From NCBI GenBank assembly GCA_958352885.1, contig CATWQI010000004.1, positions 1 to 64,000 on the forward strand: a stretch of 64,000 nucleotides of DNA, in the 5' to 3' direction. Made by a program: the position numbers and the translations under genes. The notes beneath the pieces were generated by a model that saw only the letters and a list, made by a program, of their open reading frames with translations, was not told the origin of the DNA and ran no database searches. The first letter of the stretch is position 1. The number at the start of each line of letters is the position of its first letter. Positions 59,612 through 64,000 of the stretch are shown piece after piece. This DNA is from an uncultured Duncaniella sp. (lineage in GTDB: Bacteria > Bacteroidota > Bacteroidia > Bacteroidales > Muribaculaceae).

Positions 59612-59917
59612 AAAATGATGCCGGCATGCCATAGGTGAAATGTTAATCAGCCTGTGTGGCATGATTGAGCGGTAGGTAATACAGGAATATACATATATAT
59701 TATTATTATAGCTGTTGCCGTCGGGACTGCACATGGTTCCGGCGGCAACAGCTATTTGATAAAATTAACATAGAATATTAAAATTACTGTTGGCGGATAT
59801 TACCTTGAAAATGAGGCGAGAAAGAGCCGGATTGCGGACTTTTTTTAACTGCTCATAAAACTTTTTGCAAACACGTATTGTTAGATAGATAAAATTAACC
59901 AAACCAACTATTGTTTT
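59612..59917. other. 306-bp region between dnaB and the LRR gene
   Basis: It contains the dnaB terminator (59708-59755) and an AT-rich stretch before the LRR gene with no clear TAnnTTTG box (nearest is AACTTTTTG at 59858-59866). No ORF or RNA gene is seen. Confidence 0.6.
59708..59755 (+). terminator. Terminator hairpin of dnaB
   Basis: ATAGCTGTTGCCG (59708-59720) pairs perfectly with CGGCAACAGCTAT (59743-59755), and further pairing is possible inside the loop. Only a short TTTG follows, about 95 nt after the stop, so termination strength is uncertain. Confidence 0.65.
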
Positions 59918-60973
59918 ATGAAAAAAGCGTTATTAATCATTGCAATCGTGCTTGGAAGCATGAATGCATTTGCTCAGAATCTTGATAAGAATGAAGCCAA
60001 ACAGATTAAGGCTTTCTTATCAGCCCCTGCTAAAGAGGGTACTAATGCACAAGCTCTCAAAGTATCCGACATGAATGCTATTGCTTCAATCGAGGGAGTC
60101 ACAGTTGAGAACGGTCATGTGACCGCCATCGAATGGAAGGACAAGAAACTTGGCGGAGAACTTAATCTCTCTAACTTTAGCGCGCTTACTAAAGTGGATG
60201 TATCTCGAAACGAACTCACCGGTATCAACGTTTCAAATTGTGGTGCACTTGTGGATTTCAACGCAGGTCGAAACAAGATTACCAATGCTGACTTTTCCGG
60301 TTGCGCAAATCTCCAGAAGGTGTCTGTCTACAAAAACCGTCTTTCAGACATCACTCTTGACAATACCCCTCTTCTGAACAACCTGAATGTATCAAACAAC
60401 CTCTTCGTTGAGCTCAATGTTTCAAATAATTTCAACCTTAAGACACTCAACTGCCAGGGTTGCCATCTTGAATCACTCAATGTGTCAGGTTGTACTGCTC
60501 TAAAGAATTTATATTGTGGCTACAATAAGTTGACTCAGCTCAGCCTTGTGGGAGTGGAGAATCTTCAGAATCTTAACATTGATGACAATGAAATCGACAA
60601 TCTTATGATTTCAGGTCTCCCGACACTCTCGTCTCTCATCTGCTCTGACAACAATATGGTAAGCCTCGGCGTACGTAATTGCAACAATCTTCTTGACCTT
60701 GTATGCTCTTACAATGACCTCACTACCCTTAGCGTGGAAGGTTGCCCGAATCTCCAGTTTGTAGACTGCTCTTACAATGACTTGACTCAGCTTGTATTGT
60801 CTAATCAGACTTTCCTCCAGCGTTTGCTTTGCAACAACAACCAGTTGAATATGCTTGATGTGTCATTTGACTCAGCTCTTACTTATATCAACTGCCGTTA
60901 CAACACAATCACCGATTTCCGCTCTATCGCTTGTGATAATCTCCGTATGGTGGCTTGCCAGTGGAATTATTAA
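59918..60973 (+). CDS. Exported leucine-rich repeat protein
   Basis: The product has 351 residues. Signal peptide: LLIIAIVLGSMNAFAQ. From about 60 it is built from about 13 repeats of 20-21 residues with the pattern L-x-x-L-(N/D)-(V/C)-S-x-N-x-L-T-x-L-x-(V/L)-x-x-C, e.g. LKNLYCGYNKLTQLSLVGVE and LLDLVCSYNDLTTLSVEGCP. This is the Cys/Asn-rich bacterial LRR type found in Bacteroidota surface or periplasmic proteins. Such solenoids bind proteins or glycans; the ligand is unknown. No C-terminal sorting domain is visible. The repeats are clearly protein repeats, not CRISPR. Confidence 0.9.
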   Translation: MKKALLIIAIVLGSMNAFAQNLDKNEAKQIKAFLSAPAKEGTNAQALKVSDMNAIASIEGVTVENGHVTAIEWKDKKLGGELNLSNFSALTKVDVSRNELTGINVSNCGALVDFNAGRNKITNADFSGCANLQKVSVYKNRLSDITLDNTPLLNNLNVSNNLFVELNVSNNFNLKTLNCQGCHLESLNVSGCTALKNLYCGYNKLTQLSLVGVENLQNLNIDDNEIDNLMISGLPTLSSLICSDNNMVSLGVRNCNNLLDLVCSYNDLTTLSVEGCPNLQFVDCSYNDLTQLVLSNQTFLQRLLCNNNQLNMLDVSFDSALTYINCRYNTITDFRSIACDNLRMVACQWNY

Positions 60974-61029
60974 TCGGGAAGTAACATTTGACAAAGTTGG
61001 TTATACAATATAATCGTCAATAATTAATT

Positions 61030-61068
61030 AATCAGCCGGCTGACATTAAGCATGTCAGCCGGTTGATT
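61030..61068. terminator. Hairpin between the LRR gene and the ABC/GntR operon
   Basis: AATCAGCCGGCTGACAT (61030-61046) pairs with ATGTCAGCCGGTTGATT (61052-61068) with one G-U pair and a 5-nt loop. It lies between the LRR gene (+) and the small membrane protein gene (-, ending at 61106), so it can serve both. No T-tract follows. Confidence 0.8.
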
Positions 61069-61105
61069 ATATGTATAACGTGGTAACAAATTGATACCGG
61101 CGTAT

Positions 61106-61264
61106 TTACTTGCGGTTCTTATTCTTTCGGGTAGTTGTTACCATGGTGATGAAACCGGAGCTGATGAATAAGAGTCCGGCTATTGTACTACCGAGATAGC
61201 ATATGGCTACACCGCAAATCATGGTAATGACAGCACAGATAATTCCGATTTTTTCAGTAATCAT
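61106..61264 (-). CDS. Small two-helix membrane protein, last gene of the ABC/GntR operon
   Basis: The product is a 52-residue protein (ATG at 61264, TAA at 61106). It is almost entirely hydrophobic, with two helices (about 6-23, IGIICAVITMICGVAICY; about 25-42, GSTIAGLLFISSGFITMV) and a basic tail (TTTRKNKNRK), matching the positive-inside rule. It begins 27 nt after the GntR gene on the same strand and ends before a strong hairpin, so it is the fifth and last gene of the operon. I recognise no family. Confidence 0.68.
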   Translation of the reverse strand: MITEKIGIICAVITMICGVAICYLGSTIAGLLFISSGFITMVTTTRKNKNRK

Positions 61265-61291
61265 AAATTATTGGTTTGGGATGGTATGTGG

Positions 61292-61657
61292 CTATTGTTG
61301 TTCCAATGATTTGTTATATTGCTTGACTACTTCCTCTATGGAGATGTTGAGCAATCGCATTTCTTTGAATAGCTCGCATAGGGTGGTGTCGAAAAATTCC
61401 TTATGGCGGACTGAGTTTACGTGTGCCACAGCGTCAGTCGACAGGTAGAAGCCCATCCCTCGCTTTGGCGTTATTATCTCTTCAGCCTGCAGAAATTCAT
61501 ATGCTTTCAGTACGGTGTGGCTATTCACTGAGAGCTGCACTGAGAGTTCTCGTACCGACGGTACTCGCTCTCCGGGTTGCCAGACTCCTGATATTATCTG
61601 CCCGAAACTGAAGTCAATAATCTGCTTGTATATTGGTTTGTTGGTAGTGAAATCCAT
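61292..61657 (-). CDS. GntR family transcriptional regulator (YtrA type)
   Basis: The product is a 121-residue DNA-binding protein when started at 61657 (MDFTTNKPIYKQIIDFSFGQ). The frame extends to 61750 inside the permease gene and is not used. The winged helix is typical: IYKQIIDFSFGQIISGVWQPGERVPSVRELSVQLSVN split over helices 1-2, then the recognition helix with NSHTVLKAYEFLQAEEII and the wing KRGMGFYLS. A short helical C-terminus of about 45 residues, without an effector domain, fits the YtrA subfamily, which controls ABC exporter operons. It follows the permease gene by 29 nt, and probably regulates its own operon. Confidence 0.93.
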   Translation of the reverse strand: MDFTTNKPIYKQIIDFSFGQIISGVWQPGERVPSVRELSVQLSVNSHTVLKAYEFLQAEEIITPKRGMGFYLSTDAVAHVNSVRHKEFFDTTLCELFKEMRLLNISIEEVVKQYNKSLEQQ

Positions 61658-61686
61658 TGATATGAATTTAGGATTTGGGCTGTTTT

Positions 61687-62493
61687 TCAGGAAATCTGTC
61701 TCTTTTGCAGAACACGATATGAAAGATAGCTGATGAGTACGATGTAGCAAATCAGTGCGGCATCAATGATTATTGATATAGATGCCATGTTGGATACTAT
61801 CTGATTGGCAAACTCAATCTCATTGAGTTTATCCTCAATAAACATGTTTGGGTCCAGGCAGCTAAGTGCCATTACAACACCTGCTATGCCGCTTATCATG
61901 CCGATGATGAATATTATAGCGAGGGGTGTAATAATGCCCTTGAGCATTCTGTGGAATCGGGAACGGAGTATGACGTATAGCACCGTAAGGGCTATGGAGG
62001 TTGTCTGGATTGCTGTGTTGATGACGGTTAATATAACTATTGAGGAGGTTATATCAAAGCCGTATTTGTCAGATACGAACGAGCGTGCAAAGCGTTCGAT
62101 GTTCGCATTGTCGCTGAAAATACCTATGCCATAGTTGAGACTGAACCATATAGCTTCGGTGAATAGAGGGATGACTATGAGTGAGTAAATGAGATAAAAC
62201 ACGAATTTTTCGCTTGCCTTTGCAGGTACCTGTGTTATCAGAGAGTCATCGCGCCTTGCGAATGCCAACGGACCCATATAGAGCAAGTAGGCTATCACAG
62301 ACGAGAGGACGGTATATAGCCCTATATTGAAATTGGATGATAGTGTGCGTGCCTCTATCAGAAACAGGTATGCGAGCAGTACGATTACGGCATAAATGAT
62401 GAGTTGTACACGGATAGCTGATTTGTACATCAGTCCGAACTCATAGGTTCGTCGCCATGAGAATTTGTTTATGTTGTCTTCGTGAGGTGCCAT
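61687..62493 (-). CDS. ABC transporter membrane protein (permease-like)
   Basis: The product has 268 residues with about six transmembrane segments (about 30-48, 55-75, 94-116, 148-172, 190-214 and 235-258), and a cytoplasmic N-terminus. The sequence shows no specific family signature. The position directly after an ABC ATPase gene (36 nt) and before a YtrA-type regulator makes it the probable membrane partner of that ATPase. Substrate and direction are unknown; YtrA-type systems are usually exporters. Confidence 0.78.
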   Translation of the reverse strand: MAPHEDNINKFSWRRTYEFGLMYKSAIRVQLIIYAVIVLLAYLFLIEARTLSSNFNIGLYTVLSSVIAYLLYMGPLAFARRDDSLITQVPAKASEKFVFYLIYSLIVIPLFTEAIWFSLNYGIGIFSDNANIERFARSFVSDKYGFDITSSIVILTVINTAIQTTSIALTVLYVILRSRFHRMLKGIITPLAIIFIIGMISGIAGVVMALSCLDPNMFIEDKLNEIEFANQIVSNMASISIIIDAALICYIVLISYLSYRVLQKRQIS

Positions 62494-62529
62494 AGCTTGA
62501 GAGTGTGGTTGAGAGTTGTGAGAGGATTG

Positions 62530-63363
62530 TTAACTGTTGATGATTTCGAGGATTCTGTCTCGTGCGGGTGACATGAGTGCCGAATAGAACAGGTGGTAGT
62601 TTATGTCGGTAGTGAGACCATCGTCGTTTGGAATCAGCGAGTGGAACATGCCGAGGCTCTGCTCCATGAATAGAGGTTCTACGGGTGGGATTTGTGTATC
62701 GATGAAGGCTATACGCTCGGATATTTCCCAGGTTGGGCGGCATACAAGTATCTTGCCTTTTGACAGCACTATCACACCATCGTAAAGTTCCTTTAGGTCG
62801 GAGACTGTGTGGGTTGATACTATAACGATCTGGTCATCGCTTGAGCATCGTGCGAGCATGGAGCGGAGTGCTTTCTTTGATGTGATGTCAAGCCCGTTGG
62901 CGGGTTCGTCGAGAAGCAGCACGTCAGGACGGAGTGATATGGCATAGGCGACTATTGCCTTGTGGCGCATACCGAGCGAGAGCTTTGAAAATTCTTCATT
63001 ACCGGTGAATCCGAATTCCGAAAGGTTTTCGGCAAGTATGTCGGGTGAGAAATTAGGATAGAACCGGCTATGCACTTTGGCAAAACTATTGATGGTCCGC
63101 ATTGGCAGTTCCAATGTGTCGGGGAGCATGAAAACCCGACGAAGTGTGGACGGGAGGCGGTGAGCCACATTATCTCCGTCAATCATACATGTGCCCTTCT
63201 GGGGGAGGAGAAGTCCTGACATCAGGCGGAGCAATGTTGTCTTGCCGGCTCCGTTCTCGCCAAGCAGAAGATGTATGCCGGGCGAAACTACTGCCGAGGC
63301 GTTGTCGATGGCGATGAAGCCTCGGTAGTAGGAGTATGTGAGGTTGTTAAGTTCGATCATCAT
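62530..63363 (-). CDS. ABC transporter ATP-binding protein
   Basis: The product is a 277-residue ATPase. Motifs: Walker A LLGENGAGKTTLLRLM (about 33-48), a signature-like FSKLSLGMRHKAIVAYA (the usual LSGGQ is degenerate, LSLGM), Walker B DVLLLDEPANGLD, and the switch His in IVSTHTVSDL. The last 75 residues are an extension typical of the CcmA/YtrB type. Its start overlaps the stop of the TraB gene by 4 bp (ATGA), so the two are coupled. It pairs with the permease at 61687. Confidence 0.94.
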   Translation of the reverse strand: MMIELNNLTYSYYRGFIAIDNASAVVSPGIHLLLGENGAGKTTLLRLMSGLLLPQKGTCMIDGDNVAHRLPSTLRRVFMLPDTLELPMRTINSFAKVHSRFYPNFSPDILAENLSEFGFTGNEEFSKLSLGMRHKAIVAYAISLRPDVLLLDEPANGLDITSKKALRSMLARCSSDDQIVIVSTHTVSDLKELYDGVIVLSKGKILVCRPTWEISERIAFIDTQIPPVEPLFMEQSLGMFHSLIPNDDGLTTDINYHLFYSALMSPARDRILEIINS

Positions 63364-64000
63364 TTTACCGGAGTTACTGTATAACCATTGTTGCGAAGAA
63401 GTGAGATGAGGCCCTTGTCACCGGGGAGATGTCCTGCGCCCACTGCGATAAGGACTGAGGCTGTGGGGAGAAGACCTGCCATCACACGTACCCAGTTGGC
63501 ATTGCGTTGGTTGAGAAGACGTTCGGTGCCATCGCCTGTGCCGAATGTCGGATCTTCAATGACTGAGAGCATTTGCTGAAGGTCGCCGGCGAGATATGCG
63601 TCAGCAAGTTTCTGTGCCATCTCGATTGCTTTGTCGTCATGGCGCACGGCATCCATCAGGTCATTTGCCTGTTCGAGGATGGAACTTCCGAAAAGAGCCT
63701 TGCACTGGTCCTCCATAGTCTCAAGACCGCCTACTTCCTTGCCGGCGGCGGCAGCGCGCTTCTGTATTTCCGTGTCAAGCTGTTCCTGAGGGTTGAAATT
63801 AGGGAAAGCTACCTGCGACTGCACCATTGCGAGAGCTGTGCCTACCATTGCCGGTTTCATAGGGTCGAAGTTGGCGGCTTCAACCATCGGTCCCATATAT
63901 TTGCGGAGGACTGCAGTGAGGGAGTCTGACTGTGCGGGAGTCAGAATTGTGGTGAGTGTGCTGTCCTGGGGTGCCATTGCGTATGTAATCATTGTCTGTT
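63360..64000 (-). CDS. TraB/GumN family protein, 5' end outside window
   Basis: About 213 codons are visible. The gene continues beyond the right edge, because the frame stays open through 64000 with no stop. The visible part fits the TraB/GumN family (a Tiki-like fold). It has a long helical middle and the C-terminal hallmark NANWVRVMAGLLPTASVLIAVGAGHLPGDKGLISLL (split here), where the VGAGHLxGxxG motif holds the conserved metal-binding His. Family members are predicted proteases or inhibitors of uncertain function, often exported; a signal peptide cannot be judged from this fragment. It overlaps the ABC ATPase by 4 bp and is upstream in that operon. Confidence 0.9.
   Translation of the reverse strand, partial: QTMITYAMAPQDSTLTTILTPAQSDSLTAVLRKYMGPMVEAANFDPMKPAMVGTALAMVQSQVAFPNFNPQEQLDTEIQKRAAAAGKEVGGLETMEDQCKALFGSSILEQANDLMDAVRHDDKAIEMAQKLADAYLAGDLQQMLSVIEDPTFGTGDGTERLLNQRNANWVRVMAGLLPTASVLIAVGAGHLPGDKGLISLLRNNGYTVTPVK

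Noticed and set aside
60150..60960. Regular repeats of about 63 nt in the LRR gene, checked as a CRISPR-like array
   Set aside because: They encode leucine-rich repeats in one open frame, vary at third bases, and have no spacers.

Overview
The window reads as a gene-dense chromosomal segment of a Bacteroidota (order Bacteroidales) gut-type bacterium. The evidence is the repeated Bacteroidota-type promoter (TTG, about 20 bp, TAnnTTTG), the near absence of Shine-Dalgarno sites, and the gene families: an SdhC-SdhA-SdhB complex II with a one-subunit cytochrome b, BT_3928-type DoxX, DUF1599, a secreted GH5-like/GH2 pair, M16 peptidase and a MalQ with two starch-binding domains. A Muribaculaceae-like genus is my guess, not proven. 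There is no phage, IS, CRISPR array or rRNA. The only mobile-element-like gene is one isolated tyrosine recombinase at 24.0-25.3 kb.

Layout. 0-3.2 kb: two identical tRNA-Gly(GCC), gpmA, tRNA-His, lepA. 3.4-8.5 kb: a two-gene secreted glycosidase operon. 8.6-11.3 kb: an ECF sigma factor operon ending in an outer-membrane barrel protein. 11.4-17.3 kb: clpC-DUF2007, then divergent gyrA. 17.3-22.4 kb: TPR protein, DUF1599, DoxX-like protein, DUF488, nhaA. 22.4-26.2 kb: pgk, orphan integrase, TSCPD and PH-domain proteins. 26.3-32.7 kb: a compact operon purB - small membrane protein - dxs - trkA - trkH. 32.7-37.6 kb: muramidase, pepD, small membrane protein, OmpH-like lipoprotein, small exported protein, second ECF sigma factor. 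38.2-43.0 kb: sdhCAB and plsC. 43.0-47.2 kb: groES-groEL, TlpA-like thioredoxin protein, TIGR02757 protein. 47.3-53.2 kb: malQ and an M16 peptidase. 53.2-57.8 kb: mazG with a PD-(D/E)XK protein, grpE-dnaJ, ispE. 58.0-61.0 kb: dnaB and a secreted LRR protein. 61.1-64.0 kb: an ABC transporter/GntR operon starting with a TraB/GumN protein cut by the window edge.

Functionally most of this is core metabolism and housekeeping: glycolysis (gpmA, pgk), MEP isoprenoid synthesis (dxs, ispE), fumarate/succinate respiration, K+ and Na+/H+ transport, replication and topology (dnaB, gyrA), and protein quality control (groESL, grpE-dnaJ, clpC, lepA).

The most interesting signal is regulatory. The groESL operon and clpC carry near-identical sigma-54-type -24/-12 elements (TGGCACAATTTATGCA and TGGCACAATTTTTGCT), with a weaker look-alike before grpE-dnaJ and a perfect palindrome just upstream of the groESL copy. 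This suggests a sigma-54-controlled chaperone/protease regulon. Other points are a probably leaderless lepA mRNA, mirror-image -7 boxes between sdhC and plsC, a 668-bp gene-free region rich in dyads, a structured pgk leader, and three short membrane-protein genes. Family names come from recognising sequence motifs; no database search was run.
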